Part shown: piece after piece, positions 16,430-24,977 of the stretch
Layout of the letters: every line of letters starts with the position of its first letter
How positions within the stretch are numbered: position 1 is the first letter of the stretch
NCBI RefSeq assembly: GCF_021916785.1
Contig: NZ_JAKCFC010000012.1
Span: forward strand, 149,199 to 213,198
Source: Mycolicibacterium lacusdiani
GTDB lineage: Bacteria; Actinomycetota; Actinomycetes; Mycobacteriales; Mycobacteriaceae
Reading direction: 5' to 3'
Length of the DNA stretch: 64,000 bases
Program-made: the position numbers and the translations under genes
Notes under the pieces: model-generated
What the model was told of the DNA's origin: nothing
What the model saw: the letters and a program-made list of their open reading frames with translations, nothing else
The model's database searches: none

Positions 16430-18114
16430 CGCAGATAGCTCGGCCAGTCGCCGAAGTGCGAGATGTCGGCACCGTCGCGCCATGCGTCGAGCGCGCAGCC
16501 GAACCCGACCACCTCGGTGCCGTCGGCGAGTGTGACGCTGCCCAGCGCCATCGGCGCCGGCAGGGCGGCGAGGAACTCCCCCAGCATGGCCGTTCCGACC
16601 AGCCACAGCTCGCCGCCGATCGACGTGCCGTCCTCGGCCCCCACCCGCATCAGACCCGGCTTGGGCGGTGTGGTGTCCAGCCGCGCGAAGCGGTACAGCG
16701 GTGCCGTCTGCGCGAGCCCGAGCCAGCGGGCCCCGCGGTCGGTCAGCTGCCACGCCAGGGGCTGACCGCGCAGATGAGCGCCCACCACCATCAGCGGTGT
16801 AGCGGAAAGCCCTGCGCACGTTGGCCACGGCGCGCGGGTCGGCTCGCCGGAACCGGTGAGCAGCCGCGCGACGTCCAGCGCGACGGCGTCGGCTCCGGCC
16901 CGCGCCACCACCGTGACCCCGAACTGATCGTCGCCGGCGGTGCCCGATGGCACCGCGACCGCGCACATGTCCATGAGGTTGCAGAAGTTGGTGTAGGTGC
17001 CGAGCCGGGAGTTCACGGCGATCGGATTTGCGGCGACCTCGGCGATCGTCGGATGTTCGGTGGTCGTCGGGACGAGCAGCGCATCGCAGTCGCCGAGCTC
17101 GTCCAATGCCAGGGTCGTCAGGTCGTGCAAGCGGACGCGGTCGCGCAGCAGCGTGGTGGCCGGCACCGAGCCGGCGGCAGCGACGATCGAGCCGACGATC
17201 GGGTCCACCTCGGCACGGTGCGCGTCGACGAACTCACCGACTGCTTCGTGTCGTTCGGCGACCAGGCCACCGTCGTACAGCAGTCTCGCGGCCTCGAGGA
17301 ACGGGACGAGGTCGATCTCCCGCAGTGTCGCACCGGCTTTCGCGAGCCGTTCGCTCGCCTCGTCGAATGCCGCCCGCCAGGAGTCCGACAGTCCAGGCAG
17401 CTCCCGCGGGACGGCCACCACCGGTGTCCGGGGAGCGGCCAGCGGCGCGTCGGGCGGGAACGGTCGAGCGCCGGGTCCCCCTGCCATCACCCCCATTGCC
17501 ACGTCGGCCGTGTCGAGGTCGCGCGCGAACACCGTCACGCAGTCATAGGAGCGGCACGCAGGCACGACGCCGTTGGTCGGCACCACACCCAGGGTGGGCT
17601 TGATGCCGACGATGCCCTGCAGCGCCGCGGGCACCCTGCCCGATCCCGCCGTGTCGGTACCGATCGCGATGTCCACCAGACCCAGCGCCACCGCGACCGC
17701 GGATCCCGAACTGGATCCGCCGGAAATGCGGTCGGGCCTGCGCGAGTCGCGTACGGCCCCGTGCGGGCTGCGCGTCCCCACCAGGCCGGTGGCGAACTGG
17801 TCGAGGTTGGTGGCGCCGACGACGACCGCGCCGGCGCGGCGCAGGCGCGCGACGACGGGCGCATCGGTGGCGGCGGGCGCCGACGCGTAGGTGGGGCAGC
17901 CCGCGGTGGTGGGCAGATCGGCGACGTCGACGTTGTTCTTGACGGCCGCAGTCGTTCCCGCCAACGGCAGGTCTTCCCCGGCCGCGACCGCGGCGTCGAC
18001 CGCGGCGGCGTCGGCGAGCGCATCGGCCATCGGACGCAGGAAGATCCAGATCTCGGGCCGGTCGGCGGCCTCGATCGCCGCGTACGTCGCGCGGACCCGG
18101 TCGGCGGCCGTCAT
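16399..18114 (-). CDS. atzF: Allophanate hydrolase
   Basis: Splits allophanate into ammonia and carbon dioxide. 571 residues: an N-terminal amidase-signature domain (1-440) and a smaller C-terminal domain (about 450-565), the full AtzF layout. The Ser-cisSer-Lys triad is visible as K59 (VKNNVD), S134 in GGSSSGS and nucleophile S158 in GTDTAGSGR. The ATG overlaps the carboxylase stop (ATGA). It takes the allophanate made by urea carboxylase, or by the guanidine carboxylase and DUF1989 pair. Its 3' end runs 31 bases into amtR on the other strand. Confidence 0.95.
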   Translation of the reverse strand: MTAADRVRATYAAIEAADRPEIWIFLRPMADALADAAAVDAAVAAGEDLPLAGTTAAVKNNVDVADLPTTAGCPTYASAPAATDAPVVARLRRAGAVVVGATNLDQFATGLVGTRSPHGAVRDSRRPDRISGGSSSGSAVAVALGLVDIAIGTDTAGSGRVPAALQGIVGIKPTLGVVPTNGVVPACRSYDCVTVFARDLDTADVAMGVMAGGPGARPFPPDAPLAAPRTPVVAVPRELPGLSDSWRAAFDEASERLAKAGATLREIDLVPFLEAARLLYDGGLVAERHEAVGEFVDAHRAEVDPIVGSIVAAAGSVPATTLLRDRVRLHDLTTLALDELGDCDALLVPTTTEHPTIAEVAANPIAVNSRLGTYTNFCNLMDMCAVAVPSGTAGDDQFGVTVVARAGADAVALDVARLLTGSGEPTRAPWPTCAGLSATPLMVVGAHLRGQPLAWQLTDRGARWLGLAQTAPLYRFARLDTTPPKPGLMRVGAEDGTSIGGELWLVGTAMLGEFLAALPAPMALGSVTLADGTEVVGFGCALDAWRDGADISHFGDWPSYLRYADAAPSRA

Positions 18115-21100
18115 GCGGGGATGTCCGTGACGTCGGGTTCGGCCGGGCCGACCACGAGCAGGGGCGCACCGGGGTCAACCTGATTGCCCGCGGCCACCAG
18201 CACTCGCGTCACCGTCCCGTCGGCCGGTGCGGTCAGAACCGTCTCCATCTTCATCGCCTCCAGTGCGAGTAGCGGCTGTCCGGTCGTGACGTGGTCGCCG
18301 ACTTCGACGTCGACCTTCCACACGCTCGACGCGAACGGTGCGTCCACCCGTTGCTCGCCGTCGGCGAGCACCAGGTCCGAGGTCAGTGGGACGGCTCGCG
18401 ACTGCGCCCGTTCCGCGCGGTCGAATTCACCGGCCGCAGCCCAGGCGGCACGCTCGGCCCCGAATGCCGCACCCTGCCGAGCGCGGAACCGGGCTATCGA
18501 GTCGGCGTTGTCGGCGAGGAACCGTTCGTGCTCGGCCAGTGAGAACGTGCCATCGGTGATGTCGACCGACCCTCGACCGGCGGCGAGATCGGCGCGCAGG
18601 TCGAGCAATTCGTCGGCCGCCACGGGGTACCAGGAGATGCGGTCGAAGAATCGCAAGAGCCACGGGGTGCCGGGTTCGAACGGCGCGGTGTGGCGGTAGC
18701 GGCTCCACACCTGCGTGGTGCGTCCGACGAACTGGTAGCCACCGGGACCCTCCATGCCGTAGATGCACAGGTAGGCCCCACCGATGCCGACGGAGTTCTC
18801 TGCCGTCCAGGTCCTGGCCGGGTTGTACTTGGTGGTGACGAGGCGGTGCCGCGGGTCGAGCGGGGTCGCCACGGGAGCGCCGAGGTAGACGTCGCCGAGG
18901 CCAAGGGTCAGGTACTCCGCGGCGAACACCACGTCCATCACGTCGGCCTGGGACGCCAAACCGTTGACCCGTCGGATGAACTCGATGTTCGAGGGGCACC
19001 ACGGCGCGTCGTCGCGCACGCCGGAGGTGTAGCGGGCGATGGCCTCCCGGGTGGCCGGGTCGTCCCACGACAGCGGCAGCCGGACCGACCGGCTCGGCAC
19101 GACGAGTTCCGAGGTGGCGGGCAGCTCGTCCTCGAGTTCGACGAGCAGCCCGAGCAGCTTCTCGATCGGCAGCCGGTCGGGGTCGACGTGCACCTGCAGC
19201 GACCGGATCCCGGGCGTGAGGTCGCGGATGCCGCTGACCGTCCCGTCGGACATCGCCGTGCGCAGACACTGGTGCAGCGCGTGCACCCGGGCCCGCAACG
19301 CGAGGTCGAGCACCATGTCGCCGTACTCGATCAGCACGTTGTCGTCACCGTTGCGTCGGTAGGTGACCGCAGGCGCGCGGTCACCGGCCCGCCGGGCCAG
19401 CACGCCGTCGTCGCCGTCACCGCCGCGTGCCTGGAGTACCGTTGCGCTACCGCGTCTTTCGACGTCCCCGACCGGGGCGGCGTCGGCCACCCGGATCGGG
19501 ACGAATCGCACCGTGTCACCGGGACGCAACTGGCCGAGCTTCCACCGGTCGGCGGAGACCACCGTCACCGGGCACGTGAAGCCGCCGAGGCTGGGGCCGT
19601 CGGGCCCGAGCAGGATCGGCGTGTCGCCGGTGAAGTCCAGGGCGCCCACCGAGTACGCGGTGTCGTGGATGTTCGAGGGGTGCAGCCCGGCCTCGCCGCC
19701 GTCGGGGCGGGCCCATTCGGGGCGCGGCCCCTCGAGGCGGACGCCGGTGCGCGCCGAGTTGAAGTGCACGCGGTAGGGGGCGCCGTAGAGCGTCTCGATG
19801 TCGCTGCGGGTGAAGAACTCCGGGGCGCCGTGCGGTCCTTCGGTGACTGCGAGTTCCCATTCCGGCGCCATCGCTGGCCGGTGTGCGGTGTCGACCGCGG
19901 ACCGTCGTGTTCCGGCGGACGGTGCTGCGCGCAGGACGTCGCCGACCACGAGTTGCCTGCCCCCGTGGCCGCCGAAGCGACCGAGGGTGAACGTCGACGC
20001 GCTGCCGAGGTAGGCAGGCACGTCGAATCCGCCGTCGACGAGCACGTAGGTTCGCAGGCCCGTCGTCTCGGCTGCCCCCACTTCGAGCACTCCCCCGGCG
20101 GGCACCTCGACGGGCTCCCACATCGGAACGACCACGTCGTTCACCCTGACCGTGCACTCGGCGCCCGTAACGCAGAACGTGGTCGGGTGCGTGACGCGCA
20201 GCAGCGGTCCCGAGGCAGTGCACTCCAGACCCGGGGCGCCGTCGTGGTTTCCGAGTGCCTGGTTGCCGAGCCGGAACGACAGGTCGTCCATCGGACCGCT
20301 GGGCGGTACGCCGACGTCCCACATGCCGATCCGGCCGGGGAGGTCCTGCACCGTCGTCATCAGCCCGGGGCGGTCGACGGTGATCCGCGGCCTCGGATCG
20401 GTGACCTCGGCGAGCGTCGCGGTGCTGTGCGTGGCCGCGCGCACTTCGGCGCGGTCGACCGAGGCGCGCAGCATCCCGACGTTGACCTCGATGCCGTGCA
20501 GGACGGTGTCGTCGAGTGCGGCGCCCAGCGCGTCGAGCGCCTCGTCGCGGTCGGCGCCCGTCGTGATCACCTTCGCGAGCAGCGGGTCGTAGAACGCAGA
20601 GATCTCGGTGCCGTCGTCGACCCAGGTGTCGACGCGGGCCCGGTCGTCAGCGGGGAACGCGACGGCGGTGAGCGTGCCAGTGCTCGGCCGGTAGTCACGC
20701 GCCGGGTCCTCGGCGTAGACGCGTGCCTCCACGGCGTGGCCACGCACGGGCACCTCGCCGTCGGGGTGCGCGTCGAGCAGGCCGCGCTCACCGCGCGCGA
20801 GGCGGAACATCCAGCCGGCCAGATCGATTCCCGTGACCGCCTCGGTCACCGGGTGCTCCACCTGCAGCCGCGCGTTGACCTCGAGGAAGGACGCCTCCCG
20901 GCGCTCGGCGTCGTAGACGAACTCCACGGTCCCCGCCGACCGGTAGGCGACCGACGCGGCCAGCGCGCGCGACGACGAATGCAGTCGTGCCCGAACGTCA
21001 TCCGGCAGGCCCGGCGCAGGGGCCTCCTCGATCACCTTCTGGTTGCGGCGTTGCAGCGAGCAGTCGCGGTCGCCGAGGGACACCACCCGCCCCGACCCGT

Positions 21101-21743
21101 CGCCGAAGATCTGCACCTCGACGTGGCGGGCACGCTCCACGAAGCGTTCGACGAACACGCCCGCGGACCCGAAGCTGCGCTCGGCCAGGCGGGTGACGCG
21201 GTCGAAGGCGGCGCGCAGCTCGGCGGCACTGCGGCACACCTGCATGCCGATGCCGCCTCCACCGCCGGTCGCCTTGAGCATCACCGGGTAGCCGATGGTG
21301 TCGGCTGCGGTGACCGCGTCGGCGGAGCTGTCGAGCAGGTCCGAGCCGGCGAAGACCGGCACGCCTGCCGCCATCGCCGCGGCACGGGCGGTGTGCTTGG
21401 TGCCGAACACGCGCAGCTGGTGTGGTGTCGGTCCGACGAACGTCAGGCCGGCGTCTTCGACCGCCTCCGCGAAGTCGGCGTCCTCGGAGAGGAATCCGTA
21501 TCCCGGATGGATCATGTCGGCGCCGGATGCCACCGCAGCTTCGACGATCGCATCGGCACGCAGGTAGCTCTCGCTCGGCGCGGCGGGGCCCAGTCGCACG
21601 GCGTGGTCGGCGAGCAGGACGTGGGGCGAGCCGCGATCGGCGTCGGAGAACACCGCCACGGTGCGCAGGCCGAGCAGCTGGGCTGCGCGCACCAGACGGA
21701 CGGCGATCTCGCCACGGTTGGCGACGAGCACAGTGCCGTTCAC
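18111..21743 (-). CDS. Biotin-dependent urea or guanidine carboxylase
   Basis: 1210 residues. Order: biotin carboxylase/ATP-grasp (1-445, KATGGGGGIGMQ), two KipA/KipI-like carboxyltransferase domains (about 455-1040) and a C-terminal biotinyl domain with EAMKM, biotin on K1165. It carboxylates urea to allophanate, or guanidine to carboxyguanidine, using bicarbonate and ATP. The family cannot be split by eye, but the two DUF1989 genes encoded just upstream accompany guanidine carboxylases, where they form the carboxyguanidine deiminase CgdAB. The GTG at 21743 overlaps the preceding stop (GTGA). It is not fused to the hydrolase as in yeast urea amidolyase. Confidence 0.93.
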   Translation of the reverse strand: MNGTVLVANRGEIAVRLVRAAQLLGLRTVAVFSDADRGSPHVLLADHAVRLGPAAPSESYLRADAIVEAAVASGADMIHPGYGFLSEDADFAEAVEDAGLTFVGPTPHQLRVFGTKHTARAAAMAAGVPVFAGSDLLDSSADAVTAADTIGYPVMLKATGGGGGIGMQVCRSAAELRAAFDRVTRLAERSFGSAGVFVERFVERARHVEVQIFGDGSGRVVSLGDRDCSLQRRNQKVIEEAPAPGLPDDVRARLHSSSRALAASVAYRSAGTVEFVYDAERREASFLEVNARLQVEHPVTEAVTGIDLAGWMFRLARGERGLLDAHPDGEVPVRGHAVEARVYAEDPARDYRPSTGTLTAVAFPADDRARVDTWVDDGTEISAFYDPLLAKVITTGADRDEALDALGAALDDTVLHGIEVNVGMLRASVDRAEVRAATHSTATLAEVTDPRPRITVDRPGLMTTVQDLPGRIGMWDVGVPPSGPMDDLSFRLGNQALGNHDGAPGLECTASGPLLRVTHPTTFCVTGAECTVRVNDVVVPMWEPVEVPAGGVLEVGAAETTGLRTYVLVDGGFDVPAYLGSASTFTLGRFGGHGGRQLVVGDVLRAAPSAGTRRSAVDTAHRPAMAPEWELAVTEGPHGAPEFFTRSDIETLYGAPYRVHFNSARTGVRLEGPRPEWARPDGGEAGLHPSNIHDTAYSVGALDFTGDTPILLGPDGPSLGGFTCPVTVVSADRWKLGQLRPGDTVRFVPIRVADAAPVGDVERRGSATVLQARGGDGDDGVLARRAGDRAPAVTYRRNGDDNVLIEYGDMVLDLALRARVHALHQCLRTAMSDGTVSGIRDLTPGIRSLQVHVDPDRLPIEKLLGLLVELEDELPATSELVVPSRSVRLPLSWDDPATREAIARYTSGVRDDAPWCPSNIEFIRRVNGLASQADVMDVVFAAEYLTLGLGDVYLGAPVATPLDPRHRLVTTKYNPARTWTAENSVGIGGAYLCIYGMEGPGGYQFVGRTTQVWSRYRHTAPFEPGTPWLLRFFDRISWYPVAADELLDLRADLAAGRGSVDITDGTFSLAEHERFLADNADSIARFRARQGAAFGAERAAWAAAGEFDRAERAQSRAVPLTSDLVLADGEQRVDAPFASSVWKVDVEVGDHVTTGQPLLALEAMKMETVLTAPADGTVTRVLVAAGNQVDPGAPLLVVGPAEPDVTDIPA

Positions 21744-22378
21744 GCTGCCCCCGGCCGGGTGACGATCATCCGCACCGGTGTCGGGTCGAATGCGTTGCAG
21801 GGGTTGTTGATCTGCGGACAGTTCGACACGAGCACGAGGGTGTCGACGTCGGCTCGCAGCGCGACGCGCTTGCCGGGACCCGACAGTCCGTCGACGATGC
21901 CCAGTGCACCGTCCGGGTCGACCGGGACGTTCATGAACCAGTTGATGTTGCTCGCCAGGTCGCGCGCCCCGAGGCCGTACCGGGCGCCTTCGAGCAGGAA
22001 GTTCTCCATGCAGCCGTGCTGGGCGCGGGTGTGCTGGCCGTAGCGCAGCGTGTTGGACTCCTTCGAGCACGCTCCGCCGAGGGTGTCGTGCACGCCGACC
22101 TCGTCGTCGACCACCGTCATCAGTGCCGTACCGGTGTCGGCCCGCAGTACCGACCCGGTCGTCAGCGCGATACGGCCCTGCCTGCTGATGGTCTCCTGCG
22201 CGGAGTAGCGCACCGACGTGTCGGCCGCGGCATACAGCAGACAGTCCACGGCCTGGTTGCCTGCGAGGTCGACGATCGTGAGCACGTCGCCGGCGTTCAC
22301 CACCGCCGACCAGGACGCCCGCGCTGGGACTGTCTGGTCGAGCACCACGGTGCCGGGCACGAGGGCGGGCGCGGTCAC
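21740..22378 (-). CDS. DUF1989 protein, urea-carboxylase-associated (UAAP2/CgdB-like)
   Basis: 212 residues of one DUF1989 domain. Typical conserved blocks are NQAVDCLLY, CSKESNTLRYGQ, NINWFMNVP and the Cys-rich end NCPQINNPCN. Long named only urea-carboxylase-associated protein, the family was later shown in other bacteria to form the heteromeric carboxyguanidine deiminase CgdAB. It starts at a GTG overlapping the stop of the other DUF1989 gene and ends on the carboxylase start, so all three are coupled. Which subunit is A or B is uncertain. Confidence 0.88.
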   Translation of the reverse strand: MTAPALVPGTVVLDQTVPARASWSAVVNAGDVLTIVDLAGNQAVDCLLYAAADTSVRYSAQETISRQGRIALTTGSVLRADTGTALMTVVDDEVGVHDTLGGACSKESNTLRYGQHTRAQHGCMENFLLEGARYGLGARDLASNINWFMNVPVDPDGALGIVDGLSGPGKRVALRADVDTLVLVSNCPQINNPCNAFDPTPVRMIVTRPGAA

Positions 22379-23235
22379 AGGACACCCCGTGCGGTCAGGT
22401 CTGCGTCGGTGTTGGCCAGTGCCTGAACGTGTTCCGGGCCGAGCGGGCCCACCAGTTCGGCGAGGCGGCCGAGGTCGTCGTCGGCCGACCAGGCGTGCAC
22501 CCGTAGCGGTGAGCACGTGAATTGCGGCCGTGGGTCCAGCGGATGAGCCGTGTTGGCCAGCAGCACGATCGCGTCGACGTGCAGCAGCAGGTCGACGGCC
22601 GTGCCCGGCCCGGCGGAACCGGTCCAGCGCAGGCTCCCGTCGACGTCGACGCGCACGCCCTTGAAGAACGACAGCGAGGGAGGCAGATCACGTTGCGAGA
22701 GGCCGTGTTTGAGCGCGCCGAGGAGGAGCAGCTCTCGCCCGGCAGGCGATGGGGATTCCGGTGCGCAGGCACCGTAGCGGGCCAGGTTGCCCTCTCGGGT
22801 GCTGGTGCCCGCGAGGGCGTCGTGCGCGGTGGAGGTGTCGGCGACGATCGTCGCCAGAACGCGACCGAAGCCGCTGAGCAGCGGATGCCCCGTCGACGGG
22901 TAGGCCTGCCACGGGACCTTGACGGTGTCGGCGATGTTGAGCCGCTCGTGGGGCGCGTCGGCGCGATGCAGGAGCAGGTGCACGCATGCGTCGCCGAGGG
23001 GGTCGGCCAGGCGGATGCGGGTGCCGCGCGCCAGCACGGCCGTCGAATAGCCGCCCGAGGCAACGGTTTCCGACCACACCAGGCGGTCGGCCGGAACGTC
23101 GGCGGGCACCGTGGTGCTGTCCGTGGCGGGCACGTGGCGCATCTCGTCCACCGTGCGTCCGTGCTGGGCGCGGGCGTGCGCCTTCGCGCCGGCGGTCGTC
23201 GCCGTACCCACGACGGTGGTCAGGTCGCTGGTCAC
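22375..23235 (-). CDS. DUF1989 protein, urea-carboxylase-associated (UAAP1/CgdA-like)
   Basis: 286 residues, first gene of the carboxylase operon. The DUF1989 core (residues 60-260: GDACVHLLLHRADAP, REGNLARYGAC, LPPSLSFFKGVRVD, PLDPRPQFTCSPLRV) is preceded by about 50 residues rich in Ala, Thr and His. Probable partner of the next gene in a two-subunit carboxyguanidine deiminase. The GTG at 23235 has GGGAG 8 bases upstream, and the first AmtR-type operator begins 25 bases before it. Confidence 0.87.
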   Translation of the reverse strand: MTSDLTTVVGTATTAGAKAHARAQHGRTVDEMRHVPATDSTTVPADVPADRLVWSETVASGGYSTAVLARGTRIRLADPLGDACVHLLLHRADAPHERLNIADTVKVPWQAYPSTGHPLLSGFGRVLATIVADTSTAHDALAGTSTREGNLARYGACAPESPSPAGRELLLLGALKHGLSQRDLPPSLSFFKGVRVDVDGSLRWTGSAGPGTAVDLLLHVDAIVLLANTAHPLDPRPQFTCSPLRVHAWSADDDLGRLAELVGPLGPEHVQALANTDADLTARGVL

Positions 23236-23259
23236 ACCACACTCCCGGTTCGACTATTT

Positions 23260-23273
23260 CTGTCGCTTGATAG
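23260..23273. promoter_or_regulatory. AmtR-type operator, site 3
   Basis: CTGTCGCTTGATAG matches CTGTC-N4-GACAG with one mismatch in the right arm. It starts 25 bases before the first DUF1989 gene. Confidence 0.7.
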
Positions 23274-23354
23274 TTTTCGCCTCACGGCAGCGCCGGTGGT
23301 TGCCCGCGTGTAACCGATCGCCCGGACTTCGTTAACAACGGGAGACGGGTGTGT

Positions 23355-23368
23355 CTGTCATGTGACAG
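23355..23368. promoter_or_regulatory. AmtR-type operator, site 4
   Basis: CTGTCATGTGACAG, a perfect inverted repeat, 40 bases before the YciI-like start. Confidence 0.8.
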
Positions 23369-23408
23369 GTATTCGGTCGCCTCGGCGTGGGGCCGATAGG
23401 GTGATCGC

Positions 23409-23684
23409 GTGTTCCACGTCCTCACCCTGACCTATGTGCAACCCCTCGACGTCGTCGATCAGACGCGACCGGCCCACCTCGAGTGGATCGACGGTGAGAT
23501 CGCGTCAGGCCGCCTGATCCTGGCCGGCAGGCAGGAGTCGGGCGCCGGTGGCGTGCTGGTCACCGGCGACATCACCGCCGAGGAGGCCGACGACCTGATC
23601 GCGAACGACCCCTATCAACTCGCGGGACTCGTCGACTACGAGCGGGTCGGCTTCAACGCCGGGAAGCGTGCGCCGGGTCTCTGA
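23409..23684 (+). CDS. YciI-family small protein
   Basis: 91 residues, one YciI-like ferredoxin-fold domain. Characteristic parts are the strand FHVLTLTYVQP, the helix HLEWIDGEIASGRLILAG, and DPYQLAGLVDYERVGF near the end. Family functions are mostly unknown; some members are dehydrochlorinases or subunits of catabolic enzymes. It starts with GTG, diverges from the carboxylase operon and has its own AmtR-type site, so it is probably induced together with it. The hairpin-like CCGGGATTAAACCCGG (23722-23737) downstream may end its transcript. Confidence 0.82.
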   Translation: MFHVLTLTYVQPLDVVDQTRPAHLEWIDGEIASGRLILAGRQESGAGGVLVTGDITAEEADDLIANDPYQLAGLVDYERVGFNAGKRAPGL

Positions 23685-23785
23685 CGCGCGAGACCTGGCA
23701 AAACGCGCGATCATGGTGATCCGGGATTAAACCCGGGACGTGGGCCGTTGGACCGGCCGGAGGGGCTCGATGCTGCGCCCATATT

Positions 23786-23819
23786 CATTACCTTCGCTAA
23801 ACGTCACAGCGAAGTAATG
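23786..23819. promoter_or_regulatory. Long inverted repeat in the adhC leader
   Basis: CATTACCTTCGCT (23786-23798) and AGCGAAGTAATG (23808-23819) pair over 12 bases with one bulge around a 9-base loop, 33 bases before the adhC start. It could be a repressor operator or an mRNA hairpin. Confidence 0.65.
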
Positions 23820-23852
23820 TTTGCCAGACGAAACGAAGAGGCACTTGGAGAC

Positions 23853-24908
23853 ATGACCACAACCGTTAACGCATACGCTGCGACCGCCGCCTGGGGCGCG
23901 GACGCACCGCTGAGCAAGACCACCATCGACCGCCGCGACGTCGGCGCGAACGACGTGTCCATCGACATCAAATTCGCAGGCATCTGCCACTCGGACCTGC
24001 ACACCGTCAGCGGCGAGTGGGGCAAGGTGAAGTACCCGATGGTCCCCGGCCACGAGATTGCGGGCATCGTCACCGAGGTCGGCTCCGACGTGACGAAGTA
24101 CGCAGTCGGCGACCGCGTCGGCGTGGGCTGCTTCGTCGACTCCTGCCGTGAGTGCGAGTACTGCAAGGCCGGCGAGGAGCAGTACTGCAACAACCCCGGC
24201 ATGATCGGCACCTACAACGGCGTCGGCCGCGACGGCCAGCCCACCCAGGGCGGCTACAGCGACTCGATCGTCGTCGACGAGAACTACGTGTTGCGCATCC
24301 CCGACTCGATCGAGTTGGACAAGGCGGCTCCGCTGCTGTGCGCCGGCATCACCACCTACTCTCCGCTGCACCACTGGGGCGCGGGCCCCGGCAAGCGCGT
24401 CGCAGTGATTGGCCTCGGCGGCCTTGGCCACCTCGGCGTGAAGATCGCCAAGGCGATGGGCGCCGAGGTCGCCGTGCTGAGCCAGTCGCTCAAGAAGATG
24501 GAGGACGGCCTGCGGCTCGGCGCGTCCGAGTACTACGCGACCAGCGACCCGGACACGTTCAAGAAGCTTCGCGGCTCCTTCGACCTGATCCTGAACACGG
24601 TGTCGGCGAACCTGGACATGGCCGACTACCTGGGGCTGCTCAAGCTCGACGGCACGCTGGTCGAACTGGGCATGCCGGAGAACCCGATGCCCGTGCCCGC
24701 CGGTGCGCTGATCTTCGGCCGCAAGAGCCTGTCGGGCTCCCTGATCGGCGGCATCCGCGAGACGCAGGAGATGCTCGACTTCTGCGCCGAGCACGACGTG
24801 ACCCCGGAGATCGAGGTCATCGAGGCGTCATACGTGAACGAGGCCTACCAGCGCATGCTCGCCAGCGACGTGCGCTACCGCTTCGTGATCGACAACTCGA
24901 CGCTTTAA
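23853..24908 (+). CDS. adhC: NADP-dependent zinc alcohol dehydrogenase AdhC
   Basis: 351 residues, medium-chain zinc alcohol dehydrogenase acting on primary alcohols and aldehydes. Catalytic zinc ligands are C45 and H67 (in GHE at 66-68); the structural zinc cysteines are C98, C101, C104 and C112. The Rossmann motif is GLGGLGH. It corresponds to Rv3045, which directly follows fecB in M. tuberculosis; here the 20 kb nitrogen island separates them. The ATG at 23853 has GGAG five bases upstream and is preferred to an upstream in-frame ATG whose codons run through the inverted repeat. Confidence 0.95.
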   Translation: MTTTVNAYAATAAWGADAPLSKTTIDRRDVGANDVSIDIKFAGICHSDLHTVSGEWGKVKYPMVPGHEIAGIVTEVGSDVTKYAVGDRVGVGCFVDSCRECEYCKAGEEQYCNNPGMIGTYNGVGRDGQPTQGGYSDSIVVDENYVLRIPDSIELDKAAPLLCAGITTYSPLHHWGAGPGKRVAVIGLGGLGHLGVKIAKAMGAEVAVLSQSLKKMEDGLRLGASEYYATSDPDTFKKLRGSFDLILNTVSANLDMADYLGLLKLDGTLVELGMPENPMPVPAGALIFGRKSLSGSLIGGIRETQEMLDFCAEHDVTPEIEVIEASYVNEAYQRMLASDVRYRFVIDNSTL

Positions 24909-24921
24909 CCGACTCGGCGAC

Positions 24922-24954
24922 GCGGGCGGGGTTCCTCACCGGAGCCCCGCCCGC
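24922..24954. terminator. Bidirectional rho-independent-like hairpin
   Basis: Perfect 10-base stem GCGGGCGGGG/CCCCGCCCGC with a 13-base loop, between the convergent ends of adhC and the next dehydrogenase gene. No long T run follows, as is common in mycobacteria. Confidence 0.7.
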
Positions 24955-24977
24955 GTTCGCGTTCGCGTTTACGGGCG

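Larger units (their letters stand above)
23236..23408. promoter_or_regulatory. Divergent promoter of the carboxylase operon and the YciI-like gene
   Basis: 173 bases with the same plan as 15549-15739: two AmtR-type sites 95 bases apart, the shared block CAGCGCCGGTGG (23288-23299) and GTAAC/TTAAC motifs (23310-23314, 23332-23336). No guanidine-I riboswitch core was recognised. Confidence 0.78.

Noticed and set aside
18690..22043. Plus-strand open frame of 1117 codons
   Set aside because: Antisense shadow of the carboxylase and DUF1989 genes; composition dominated by Arg, Gly and Val, no domain.
23236..23408. Guanidine-I (ykkC) riboswitch before the carboxylase operon
   Set aside because: Looked for because of the possible guanidine pathway; no conserved ykkC loops seen, and the region is filled by AmtR-type sites.
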